Source of the DNA: Paramecium sonneborni
Taxonomy: Eukaryota > Ciliophora > Oligohymenophorea > Peniculida > Parameciidae
Direction of reading: 5' to 3'
Length of the DNA stretch: 64,000 nucleotides
NCBI GenBank assembly: GCA_905182985.1
Contig: CAJJDN010000048.1
Span: forward strand, 361,061 to 425,060
Below are positions 1-12,507 of this stretch, one piece after another; the first letter of the stretch is position 1; every line of letters starts with the position of its first letter. Under the pieces are notes generated by a model. The model worked only from the letters and a program-made list of their open reading frames with translations. It had not been told where the DNA came from and made no database searches. The position numbers and the translations under genes are program-made.

Positions 1-3000
1 GAATAAAGGATGAGACTAATCTTTAATTAGATTGAGATAGAAGGAATTAGGAATGGCATGTTTGACTGCCATAATTTATTCATCAGATCCTTTGATTGAT
101 AAAATATATGCTCTAGCTTTACCAGGAGTGTAAGCAAAATAGACAAATGTCCATTAATAAGGAATGAGTGTGAAAGTATGTGTAACAGGTTCAAAAGTAG
201 GATCTTTAAGAGTATATGTACTGGCAATAATTTCATCAGTTTTAGTAAATAAAGCAAGAGTTCTATCTCCGATATATCTTTCATCAGATCCTTCATTATT
301 TGTAGATAATCTTACAAGACCTCTATATTAATCAGTTAAATCAGGAGTAAGAACAGCATTTTACATCCAAAATCCATATGAATATTCAAGTAAACCTTGT
401 TTATCAAGAAAAGAGTATTAAAATTTATCTTTTTTATCATTTATATTATCTTAGATTGTAGTATCAATCATTTAAACAGGCCATTTAAAATCTTCAGAAT
501 CAAGTAATTAAACAGGTAATTTGCGATGTAATTTAAGTACCATATCTACAACTTTTTAGCTTTCACTAATAAATGATCCTTGACCAAGGAAGATTCTCGG
601 ATCAAATAACCATCCATGAAATCCTTAGAATCCAAATTCTTTAGCTCCTAAAACAAATTTAGCATATCCAGTTAATGCTCTATGTTATACTTAGAGTTCA
701 ATATGTTATGCTTTAGATTATTCTCTAAATAAAACCATTCCATAAAATTATCCAGTTTTATAAGCAGCATAAACATATGTCCAAACACCTTCTAATTCAG
801 TATATGGTAATTTTGCATCTAGAGCATTTGATGGTTTAATAACATCATATGTACTGAATTCATAATTACCAAGAGTAAGAAATGCTGTTAAAACTCTATC
901 TCCTAACTCACTTTTATCTTAATCTTCTTTATTAGATGAAAATCTAAAAATATTATGTCTATCCTATCTTTCTATAAGAGTTGTTGGGAATGAAATTAAC
1001 CATCTTGTCCACACTCCAATTGAATATTCATCAACAGATTCAACTTCAGTAGTGAATATTTAAATAATTGGTTTTTCTGTTTAGACAACTGTTTCTTCTT
1101 TATAAAACCACATATATTTTTAATTTGTTGCTAAAGCTCTATAATTAGGCAAAGCATCTTCATAACCTCTCTTTTAAATGCTAATAAATGCCCCTGATCC
1201 ATATTAAGCAACCCATTTTTATAGATCTCCTTAGAATCTTTTAGAGAAAGGATCTTTTGCTATATAAATTCCGGTATAATGTGGTACATAATGTTAAACT
1301 CCCTTAAAAATAAGTGGTTTATCTTCATCGAATAAATGCAATAATGCATGTACTTCTTAAATATCTTCATTATAACCCATATAAATATAAATCCAAGCTT
1401 TTCTATTATGACCAAGATCTACCTTTTCTTCTAAGAATTTAGCTTCATTCCAATCTTTCAATCCATTTAATGTATAAGTTGACAACTTCAAAGAATCTAC
1501 ACATACTGATACATGTAGAGTTCTATCTCCTTATGTTCTTTTATCATTTAAGTGTTCTTTATCATTATTAGTTACTCTTAATAATATCTAACAATCATTT
1601 GCATTCAATCCTGTTACTTCTGCTATTTTAAACCATCCACTCACTGAATATTCACCAACAGTTGACCAAGTATCGCCTCTCAATTCTGTACCTCCTCCTT
1701 CATCTGTCACTGTTTCTAATTTACCTATTAAATCTTATTATCCATGTTTCTCTTTATGAATATATTCTACACTCAATTACTATTCTAAAGCAAATGAATT
1801 CTCAATAGTCTTTTTTACTTCCTCTATCAATCCATAAAATGAACCAACCCCAAAATTTACTGCCAATTTACTCATCAATCCTTAAAACCCAGGAATCTCT
1901 GCTTCACCTCCTATATGCAAAATTACAAAGTCTCCCAAAGGTTTATGTAACAAATCTTAATTCTTAATTTACTAGATATCTTTTCCATCATATACAAAAT
2001 ATGAAGCCAATTAACTTTATCTTTAATAACCCATATATATATAATTCCACTATCCCTCTAATCTTTTATAAGCTATTGTTCTTAATTCATTTGGAGCATC
2101 ATCATTCAAATCATAAGTTGAAAATTAATAATTACCTTATACTACATGGGCAGCCAATATTCTATCTCCCATAGCTACTTTACCAACTTCTATCTATTCA
2201 TTTGATGTCAATCTTACTAATTACATCTCTTAAGATAATCTATACAATCTCTCTGGCCATGTTTATAAAAATCTACACCAAAATCCAATACTATATTCCT
2301 ACATTGATTCTATTGGTTTATCTCCTTCATCTATAAATTTTACTGTCTATCCTTAACCAAGAACTATCTTTCCTCTATTTTCCCAACTATTCTTTTTCTC
2401 CTAAGAGAATAATTTTGATGATAATAAATAAACTGGCAATTACAAAAAGTTCTCCTTCCTAAAACTACCCTCACCTAAATTTAATGTTAATTATGCCACT
2501 CTACTATTAAAATTCTCCAATAAACCATCTTTTCCAACATATAACCAAAATTTAGAAGAAACTGCATGAAGTATAGGCTCCAATCCTTTATTCTCATGAT
2601 TATCAGCTTTTAAGTAATATTATACTTTTCTTTCCTTCTTTGAATAACCAAAATAAGCAAAACTCCAAATTTCCAGTTATTATTTTGGAATATTACATTC
2701 AAAAGGTACACTCATTACTGATTCTTACAAAGTATAAGTACTGAATAAAGCAGTTCCAATGTGGGCTAACATTAATACTTTATCCCCGATATTTTATGCA
2801 TCATTTTCAGCTCTATTTGCAGAAAATCTATAAATAACCTAATTTGCTTTTACTGGTGTCTTAAACCATCTGAACCAGAGCTAAATAGAGTACTCTCTTG
2901 CTTCTTACTCAATTATTAAAGGATTATCAATCTTGAGTTTTTAAGCATCCTACTTACCAACAAACACCTCATAAGTCTTAGGGAATGATAAAATATCTGG

Positions 3001-6000
3001 CTTTGGATCCTTGTTCTTAATTCTAGCCAAAATGCCTGCTGTGTTTTCAATAAAAGCTCCAGGTCCCAAATTAAATCGGACTGTAGTAATTTAACCATTA
3101 AAGTTTGGATAGTACTTTCCAGCATGTCCGATTGTCAGTTGTAAATAATTTTAAAGTAGATTATGTAAAACATCCATTTGTATTCCAGGCGTTATTTCAC
3201 CAAAGGAAGTGAATGCCACAGCATGTCCAAGGGTTTAAGATATTCTCTTATAACTAAAGTAGATATAAGTCCATTCACTCTCTGATTCGATTGAACAAGG
3301 GATATTTCCATTTACATTATTTGATGCTGGTTGCACATTATATGTAGAGAAATGGTAAACATTCTTGCCCATCAAGACTAATAGAACTCTGTCTCCTGGT
3401 TAATCAAAATCCTTATAATCTTTTTGACTGGTCAATCTTGCCATACCCATCCACTATGGTTATTAGTAAAGTACACCTTTATTTGCAAAATGTTAAAATC
3501 TCGCCCAAAATCCATAACCATATTCACTTACACCTTATAGATTTAATTTCTCACTTTACTCAAATTAAACATGCAAAGGAACTTCCTTACCATTTGCTGA
3601 ACATTCAAGAACTTATTCATCATGATGAGCTTCCTATCCTGCTTATTACAATTTTAAGTGATCAGTTCCACTTATAAATCCAAAGTGTACTTTTATATTC
3701 TCATCACTCTCAAATCCACCTTCTCTAAAAGATCCTTATCCAATATTAATTACCCATGTTTTCATTTGTCCCAAAAACTTTTCTTACTCACTTCCAATTA
3801 TTATACTAAAAACAGCCATATAAAAATGACTCACATCATTCAACAAGAATTTATCATCACTAAAAGTATATTTAATGTAGCCAAATGCCTTTTTTAATGA
3901 ACTAGAATAACCAAAATATGCATATGTCCATTAATCCCAATATTCACCAAATTGCTATTCTTTATTTATTATTTATGAACAATCCTCACCTTTGCAAGAA
4001 TAAGTTGAGTAAATATATGATAAATCAGATCTAACAATCTTTAAAGTTTCCTCATTTTTTCCATTCAAATCATCCAATCTCTTTTAAGCCATAGTGATAA
4101 TATGGAAAACTTTTCCAACTTTTTATTAGCCACTCCATTTAACCCAACCAGAAATAGCATATTCTAAAGCTCCTTAATATTTATCAAATTAAAATTTGTT
4201 AGATGGCTCATTCACTGGTGTTCCAATTAATTGTAAAGTTTATCTTGAAACTGGATGAATTTAAGCCTTTTCTGGAAGTGTATTTTATGTATATAATCTT
4301 AGAGTATCAGCACTTTAAATAAATGCTCCAGGTCCTATTGAACATTATATTTTAGTCATTTGACCATTAAAGAAGGGAGCCTAAGATTTACCCACTACAA
4401 ATTCAACATATTCCAAAATGAAGTCATGGAAAATATCAAAAGAAACTTCTTTAATCTCTCCATCTACTCCAAATTAAACATATCCTCTTGCTGTGCCTTT
4501 ATCTCCAAATCTCTTATATCCAAAGTAAATGTAATTCCACCAACCTTCTAAATTTGTGAAAGGTATATCATCTTTAGCATTATAAGTATAGAATTCATAT
4601 GCTTCTTTGTTTAGAGTCACAGCTAAAGTTTAATCTTTTGGTGTTTATTATCTTGTATTTGCTCGTTTTAATTTACCATCTACTTATTCAATCAAATAAG
4701 GCTATGTACCAAATCTACCAATATTGTGAACTGCTCCTCGTTAGACTAGATATTTAGGCATTGTACTCAACCATCTTGTCCACATTCCAAATGAATATTC
4801 ACTTTAACCATTTATTTTTAATTTTGAGTCGTCATGAATCATAATCTTATCTACTAATGAATTTTCAGCATCATAGGCACAATCTCTTACTATGTTAGGT
4901 TCTAATGCATCATCTTTAAATGAAATTGGTTTCACTAATTGAAAGACTGCCATAGCACCATCTCCATATAAAAACTATTAACCAAAATTAAGTGCTTATC
5001 TATATGCTCCAGGTCCTAAGTATACTCCAACATACCCAATTTTACCATTAAAAGGGGATATCTAATCATCTCCTCCTAAAGTAAAGAATAACTTAGTTAT
5101 CAATTTATGTTGAATTGGATCAAATAAGATCTCATCAGATTTTCCTGGTCTTAACAATGCTCCATAAACTTTCATTTTATCATTGTCATAAGCCATGAAG
5201 CCGTAATGCCATATATAATTAGGAGATTATACTGTTTTTGATAAATAAATGGATCCTTTTGCCTTGTTGCCTTCAATAGTATATGTATTAAAGTATACAG
5301 AACTCTTAGACCCTCCTCCATAAACATAATGCATTTCTAGCGATCTGTCTCCTAATATTCCTTTTCCTTATGACTTCTTCTCATTTGATCTTAAATTAAA
5401 AATTTAGAAAGTATTTTCACTATCTACCTTCAAATCATCAATCCATCTAAACCATGCTGCAACACTGTATTCTTCTATTATTAATTAAGACTCTTATGGA
5501 TCTAAGATAACAGAATCACTTGCAGTATTAGCATTAAATAATTTTGGAATAGTTAACACTTCTAAATCTATAAGATTAGTAACTTGTTAAGGAACATTTG
5601 AAATAGTCTTAATTATTTCTCTAGCTTTAGCTTCTGTATCTACAAATGCTGGAGCATCAATATCGTAAAAGATATTTGCAAATTGTCCATTTATTCCTTC
5701 ATATGACATATGTTTTCCTCCAACAATTAATTTAAAGTATTAAGGAGGAACATGTCTGCATTGAATTTCAGCTTTTAAAACTCTGTTATTATCTCCATAA
5801 CCAATTACAAACCCAACAGCCGCTTTTTTAGCAGTGCTGTAAGAGAATGTGATAAAGTACCACATACTGTCTAAATCTTCATTTAAAGCCACAAGCTAAT
5901 CTTTAACTTTTTTCTTTTCTTAATGATCATATGTGGAAAAAACAAAAGAGTTTTCTATCATAAATATTGCTAATGTTCTATCCCCATAATATGTTAAGTC

Positions 6001-6200
6001 TTTGTATTCCTAATTTGAAGTCAATCGCGATAAAAAGTAGAAGGTTTCGGGTTTCCTGATATGCTATTTTGGTGCATTTGAAGTGTATCTTATCCAAAAT
6101 CCATATCCATATTCGTCGGAATCTTAAAGAAGCTCTCTATCTGCAAATTCATATTATTCAGCTACTTCTCCATCATATGCTGATTTGACATATTTAGTTG
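1..6200 (-). repeat. About ten tandem ~630-bp units, each coding one ~210-residue domain
   Basis: The aromatic motif YGxWxRWL (or variants such as YGFWIRY) recurs on the minus strand near 370, 1005, 1630, 2260, 2870, 3480, 4130, 4770, 5450 and 6090, spaced 610-680 bp. The copies are diverged at DNA level, so the array is old, unlike the near-identical arrays upstream in the same gene. Each unit also has a GDR motif, a single tyrosine-rich strand and a GPGAF-type motif, as expected for a repeated beta-sandwich domain. Confidence 0.7.
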
Positions 6201-9200
6201 ATACTGGAACATTGACCTTTTCAGTTTTTGGCCTTGTGTTAATTTTGTGTTTTGGTGGTTCATACTAGGTTGGTTCATTAGGATTGAATTCTTCTTTCAA
6301 AGATTATATTTTTAAAGATTTTTCTCTCTCATCCTTCACTTCAACTTCCTTTTTCTCGAAACTGATACTATCAATTTTTACTTTTTCTTCTTTAAAAAGT
6401 TCATTGACAGCATTTCTAATATTTTCTTTTGGTACATCACTTTAGTTTTATTCTATTTTTTCATTATTCTAATCCTATTGTTTAATTTAACCTACTGAAC
6501 TTTTAATTTCACTTTATTCATTTTAAACACTTGTTTAGCCTTAACCAACTATAGATTTTTCTTTATTATTTTAATTTTCTAATATCTAGTTCGTTTAAGC
6601 CACTTCTTTTTATTCATTCTCTTAGAGTTTTTATTCTTATTTATTTGTTGCATCCTTACCATTTATTGATTCAGTTGGTAATTCTTTATCATCTTTTTTC
6701 TCATCTATTACACTATCTAATAAATCATCAAATTAAGAATCTTGATTTATTAGGGATTTTTTTTACTCTGGATTCATCATATTTACTTTTTGATAAGCAT
6801 TACTTTCAGGATCATATTCATAATAAATTATTTAATCTCCATCTATTTCATAATAGACATATTCCTAATCATTCTCTTATTCTGTATCATAATTTTTTTC
6901 TCCACTTAAATTTTCATAATTATTAAGATCACTTTCCAAAACTTATTCATTTTCTTACTAATCTCCATCTTTCTCATAAAGATAATCATTAGTATCATCA
7001 TTTGCAATTTATTCATTTTGATCTTCTTCAAAATTGTTTGAAATATCATTATTGTTTTATTCTATATCAAGATCAATTTATTATTCTCCGATTGAGTTTA
7101 AGAAGTAAGCTTTTGTTTTTGGTATTTACGTACTTGATTATGAAATAACTTTCATATTTCCTTCAGAATCTATAGTATATTCTGTGACTTCCTCAACAGA
7201 AAATTCTTCCCAAACTTCTTCTCCATCCTCAGTATTCACAACCTTTTTGTTTGATTTACCGCTACCTGATGCTGATCCCTAAGAGCCTTTTGAAGAAGAT
7301 TATTTATTTCCTCCTGAAGATGAAGATTATTTACTATTTGAACTTTAGGAGGCTCCTGATGAAGATTTTGAACTTGAACTAGACCCCTTAGAAATACTAG
7401 AACTACTACTTGAACTACTACTACTTGAACCACTACTTGAACTACTACTAGAGCTAGAAACACTTTTTTGACTAATGCCTTGACTGCTGCTTGATTCTTT
7501 AGATACAACTTACTATTATTATTTACTTGAACTGCTGCTTGATATTGCCCTTGAATCTTAATTAGAACTTGATGATTATTTTGATTCAGCTTCTGAATAT
7601 TTTGAACTTAGTCTATCTGCTACAGATTGATTAACCTTTGATTTACTTTGAGCTTCTTGCTCTCCTTATTTTTGGGTACTTCTGATAGAAGTGTTTTAAG
7701 CATTTTCTTATTCAGTACTTCCAGATGAACTAGACCCCCTTGAAGAACTGGAAGAGCTTGATGAACTAGAAGAACTTGATGAACTAGATGAGCTTGATGA
7801 ACTAGATGAACTTGAGGCTATTGTTTTAGCTTAAGTTGACGATCCTGAAGCTCCACTAGTTTTTTTTGTTTTTTTAACTCTTCTTCTTACCATTTTTTTA
7901 ACTTTTCTCACACCTCCTTTTCCATCTGGTTCATCAACTTCCACTTATTCAAAAATATCTTCTTCGCTTGCATCATCTCCATATCTAGGAGGTTTGTATT
8001 CTGAAGATTCAGAATTTTATGATGAGGATTAACTGGAAGATGATGAACTACTTCCAGTTGCTTTAACTGATGAACTGCTGCTTGATGATTAAATAGATTA
8101 TTTTTATTAACTTGAAGAACTTGAGGAACTTGAGGAAGAGGTTGATGATTTGGATGATGTTGATGATCCTCCTTATTTTTTTGTAATTTTAACTCTTCTT
8201 CTTACCATTTTTTTAACTTTTCTCACACCTCCTTTTCCATCTGGTTCATCAACTTCCACTTATTCAAAAATATCTTCTTCGCTTGCATCATCTCCATATC
8301 TAGGAGGTTTGTATTCTGAAGATTCAGAATTTTATGATGAGGATTAACTGGAAGAGGATGAACTACTTCCAGTTGCTTTAACTGATGAACTGCTGCTTGA
8401 TGATTAAATAGATTATTTTTATTAACTTGAAGAACTTGAGGAACTTGAGGAAGAGGTTGATGATTTGGATGATGTTGATGATCCTCCTTATTTTTTTGTA
8501 ATTTTAACTCTTCTTCTTACCATTTTTTTAACTTTTCTCACACCTCCTTTTCCATCTGGTTCATCAACTTCCACTTATTCAAAAATATCTTCTTCGCTTG
8601 CATCATCTCCATATCTAGGAGGTTTGTATTCTGAAGATTCAGAATTTTATGATGAGGATTAACTGGAAGAGGATGAACTACTTCCAGTTGCTTTAACTGA
8701 TGAACTGCTGCTTGATGATTAAATAGATTATTTTTATTAACTTGAAGAACTTGAGGAACTTGAGGAAGAGGTTGATGATTTGGATGATGTTGATGATCCT
8801 CCTTATTTTTTTGTAATTTTAACTCTTCTTCTTACCATTTTTTTAACTTTTCTCACACCTCCTTTTCCATCTGGTTCATCAACTTCCACTTATTCAAAAA
8901 TATCTTCTTCGCTTGCATCATCTCCATATCTAGGAGGTTTGTATTCTGAAGATTCAGAATTTTATGATGAGGATTAACTGGAAGAGGATGAACTACTTCC
9001 AGTTGCTTTAACTGATGAACTGCTGCTTGATGATTAAATAGATTATTTTTATTAACTTGAAGAACTTGAGGAACTTGAGGAAGAGGTTGATGATTTGGAT
9101 GATGTTGATGATCCTCCTTATTTCTTTGTAATTTTAACTCTTCTTCTTACCATTTTTTTAACTTTTCTCACACCTCCTTTTCCATCTGGTTCATCAACTT

Positions 9201-12200
9201 CCACTTATTCAAAAATATCTTCTTCGCTTGCATCATCTCCATATCTAGGAGGTTTGTATTCTGAAGATTCAGAAGTTTTTTATTGAGATTAATTTGATGT
9301 TGATTAACTACTACTTCCAGCAGCCTTACTGGACTAATTTTCATTTGATGTTGAACTTTTTGATCCACTATTTTAGCCACTTGTTCTCTTTATCCTTCTT
9401 ACTCTTTTTTTCACTATCTTTTTTACCTTTCGCATGCCGCCTTTTCCATCAGGCTCGTCTACCTCTATTTACTCATAAACATCCTCTTCACTGGCATCAT
9501 TATCCGTAGTTTTATCTGAAGTTTTATCAGTTGTTTTATCTGTTGATTTATCTGTTGTTTTATCAGTTGTTTTATCTGTTGATTTATCTGTGGTTTTATC
9601 TGTTATTTTATCTGTTGATTTATCTGTTGTTTTATCTGATGTTTTATCTGTTGTTTTATCTTTTGATTAATCTGTTGTTTTATCTGATGTTTTATCTGTT
9701 GTTTTATCTTTTGATTAATCTGTTGTTTTATCTGATGTTTTATCTGTTGTTTTATCTTTTGATTAATCTGTTGTTTTATCTGATGTTTTATCTGTTGTTT
9801 TATCTTTTGATTAATCTGTTGTTTTATCTGATGTTTTATCTGTTGTTTTATCTTTTGATTAATCTGTTGTTTTATCTGATGTTTTATCTGTTGTTTTATC
9901 TTTTGATTAATCTGTTGTTTTATCTGATGTTTTATCTGTTGTTTTATCTTTTGATTAATCTGTTGTTTTATCTGATGTTTTATCTGTTGTTTTATCTTTT
10001 GATTAATCTGTTGTTTTATCTGATGTTTTATCTGTTGTTTTATCTTTTGATTAATCTGTTGTTTTATCTGATGTTTTATCTGTTGTTTTATCTTTTGATT
10101 AATCTGTTGTTTTATCTGATGTTTTATCTGTTGTTTTATCTTTTGATTAATCTGTTGTTTTATCTGATGTTTTATCTGTTGTTTTATCTTTTGATTAATC
10201 TGTTGTTTTATCTGATGTTTTATCTGTTGTTTTATCTTTTGATTAATCTGTTGTTTTATCTGATGTTTTATCTGTTGTTTTATCTTTTGATTAATCTGTT
10301 GTTTTATCTGATGTTTTATCTGTTGTTTTATCTTTTGATTAATCTGTTGTTTTATCTGATGTTTTATCTGTTGTTTTATCTTTTGATTAATCTGTTGTTT
10401 TATCTGATGTTTTATCTGTTGTTTTATCTTTTGATTAATCTGTTGTTTTATCTGATGTTTTATCTGTTGTTTTATCTTTTGATTAATCTGTTGTTTTATC
10501 TGATGTTTTATCTGTTGTTTTATCTTTTGATTAATCTGTTGTTTTATCTGATGTTTTATCTGTGGTTTTATCTTTTGATTAATCTGTTGTTTTATCTGAT
10601 GTTTTATCTGTTGTTTTATCTTTTGATTAATCTGTTGTTTTATCTGATGTTTTATCTGTGGTTTTATCTTTTGATTAATCTGTTTTTTTATCTGATGTTT
10701 TATCTGAAGTTTTATCTGTGGTTTTATCTTAAGTTGTATCTGTTGCTTTTTATTGTTATTAGGATCCTACTCTCCCATCTGATGATGCCCCGACACCTTC
10801 AGTTTTAACTAATTCACCTTCAACAGCTTCTTCATCATCTTCTGGTGGAATTTCTAAAGGAATTTTATTATCTTTATCTTTATCTTTATCTTTAGCTTTC
10901 TCTTTATCTTTTTCTTAATCTTCTTCTTCTTCTTTATCTTATTCATCTTCTTTATCTTTTTAGTCTTCTTTATCATCTTCTTTTTCTTTATCTTTTTCAT
11001 CTTCCGTTTCTTTATCTTATTCGTCATCTTTTTTTTCATCTTTATCATCCTCTTTTTCTTTATCTTTTTCGTCTTCTTTTTCTTTTTCTTTTTCTTTTTC
11101 TTTACCTTCATCTTTTTCATCTTCTTTTTCTTTTTCTTTCTCTGAATCTTTATCTTTTTCATCTTCCGTTCCTTTTACATTTTCATCCTCATTATCTTCT
11201 ACTTCATCTTTATCTTTTTCTTTACTTTCATTTGATGTCTTAGAGTCATCATCTTCTTTAGTTTCCTATTCTGAATCTTTTGGCTTTTTAATTGGTTTTT
11301 ATACATCCTTGTCTTGTTCTGTTGAATCCTAATTATTATTATTACTAGGATCAATTTCTATTTACGATTCCTCACCAAATGTGCATTCTTCAGGTTCATC
11401 ATAGTTATTTTGATGCTCGGAATCTGGTCCAAAATCTCTTTCGATAATAATATCTCTTTCTTTTTTTTTATTTTCTGTAGAATCTTCTTATTAGGTTTCT
11501 TCTCCATCTTCTCCTATATTTTAATTACTATCTGGACTAGGTTCTATTTCAACCTCTTACTCCTCTGGCTCTGGTTCGGGAGATTCTTCAGGAGATATTG
11601 TTGACAACATTTCTTCTCCCTATTCTTCGCTTATATTTTTTGGTGAATCATCTTCTTCACCTTGTGGACAAACTTCGTCGTCATTATAAAAAATAGGCTT
11701 TGGGCCTTGTGATTAATATTTATTTGGAATAATTTTAGTAATTTCTTCTTATTTGATTGATGAACCTTAGGTCGACCGATATTCTTATTCATAATTTTTT
11801 GGTCTATAATATTCATATTTATTATTGTAATTCCAATCATTTTTTCTGCTTTAATTTGCTTAACATTCTCTTTTTTTCATTTATAAATCTCTTACTTTTT
11901 GTCTTAATCTTGCGGGTTATTGATATGAAGAGCATTCATTTAAATTTCTACTTATTTAATATTTCAAGTTCTCTAGATAATCAATAATTTTATTTGCCAT
12001 AGAAACTCTCTCAGCTGAGCCTACAGTGTTTTGGAATTATCGCATATATTCTATACATTGATCTAAATTTCCTCTTGCCCATTAATGATTTAATTAAGCA
12101 AGTGATAAATCTAATAAAGAATTTGAAAGACTTCCTGTTATTTATAAGAACATTTCTAAATAAATTCTAGATTCTTACTTTATTATTTTACATCGTCTAT

Positions 12201-12507
12201 CCGCTTCGCTTTGTCAACTAATCTAATAATTTAGTCAATAACTGTTAAATCTCTTTACAATTAATCTTTATGTTCAATTATATCAGCCCATTTTGATAAC
12301 TCTACGATTGTGTAATCATAGAAATTAAAACCCATTTAGCATGTAAACTTATTTGTATTAATATCATTGGCCTCCTAAAAACTCAAGCCTTGAGATATAT
12401 ACTCATTGGATACTTCTCTCTCGAGTTTTATAGTGTTAAGAATTCATTTCGACTTCATTTGTATTAGCTATTGCAATTAACAGAAGTGTTAAGAAAACTT
12501 TATTCAT
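1..12507 (-). CDS. Giant secreted or surface protein with tandem concanavalin A/LamG-like domains (3' end beyond window)
   Basis: The minus-strand frame starts at an ATG at 12507 with a hydrophobic signal-peptide-like N-terminus (MNKVFLTLLLIAIANTNEVE). A probable 25-nt intron (GTATCC...CAAG) restores the frame shortly after, and at least one more intron lies near 12.2 kb that I could not place. The order is: N-terminal helical segment, acidic and Lys/Glu-rich tract, 16-residue Lys/Thr/Asp repeat, 105-residue Ser-rich repeat, acidic linker, then about ten ~210-residue domains down to position 1. Each domain carries signatures such as YGxWTRWL, GDRxL, FxTY, LEGxWxYIYFxY and FNGQ followed by GPGAF. 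These resemble LamG/ConA-like beta-sandwich lectin domains; that family call is inference. A role in cell surface or extracellular matrix is likely. More than 4,000 residues are coded here. It is assumed to be one gene because no TGA-closed break was found in the stretches translated, but not every codon was checked. Confidence 0.72.
7860..9275 (-). repeat. Near-identical 315-bp tandem repeat coding a 105-residue Ser-rich/basic cassette
   Basis: Four copies with exact 315-bp spacing (landmarks at 8150, 8465, 8780 and 9095) plus a partial leading copy from about 7860. On the minus strand one unit reads as a poly-Ser stretch, then KPPRYGDDASEEDIFEQ, then a strongly basic block containing VRKVKKMVRRRVKI. 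A diverged version of the acidic-basic part also occurs at about 9395-9500. The period is 105 codons, so copy-number change keeps the frame. Confidence 0.85.
9600..10735 (-). repeat. 48-bp coding minisatellite, about 21-22 copies
   Basis: Perfect or almost perfect 48-bp units run from about 9620 to 10690, with degenerate flanks on both sides. In the only sensible minus-strand frame the unit reads DKTTDKTSDKTTDQSK (16 residues). The plus-strand reading is a hydrophobic shadow. The unit is a whole number of codons, so slippage would not break the giant gene. The last copies (10560 onward) carry G/T substitutions, giving a simple map of array decay. Confidence 0.88.
10855..11240 (-). repeat. Lys/Glu/Asp low-complexity tract (homopurine coding strand)
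   Basis: The plus strand is almost pure T/C with TCTTTATCTTTTTC-type motifs. Minus-strand translation gives EKEKEDEKDKEKEDDK-type sequence inside the giant protein. It would behave as a charged, extended or single-helix linker. The homopurine-homopyrimidine tract of about 380 bp is prone to slippage and triplex formation. Confidence 0.7.

Noticed and set aside
8150..9286. Four plus-strand 65-residue frames (MDDVDDPPYFFVIL...)
   Set aside because: Shadows of the 315-bp coding repeats on the minus strand.
9531..10808. A 425-residue plus-strand frame of repeating hydrophobic residues (INLLFYLMFY)
   Set aside because: It is the antisense shadow of the 48-bp coding minisatellite; the minus frame gives a plausible Thr/Asp/Lys repeat in continuity with the giant gene.
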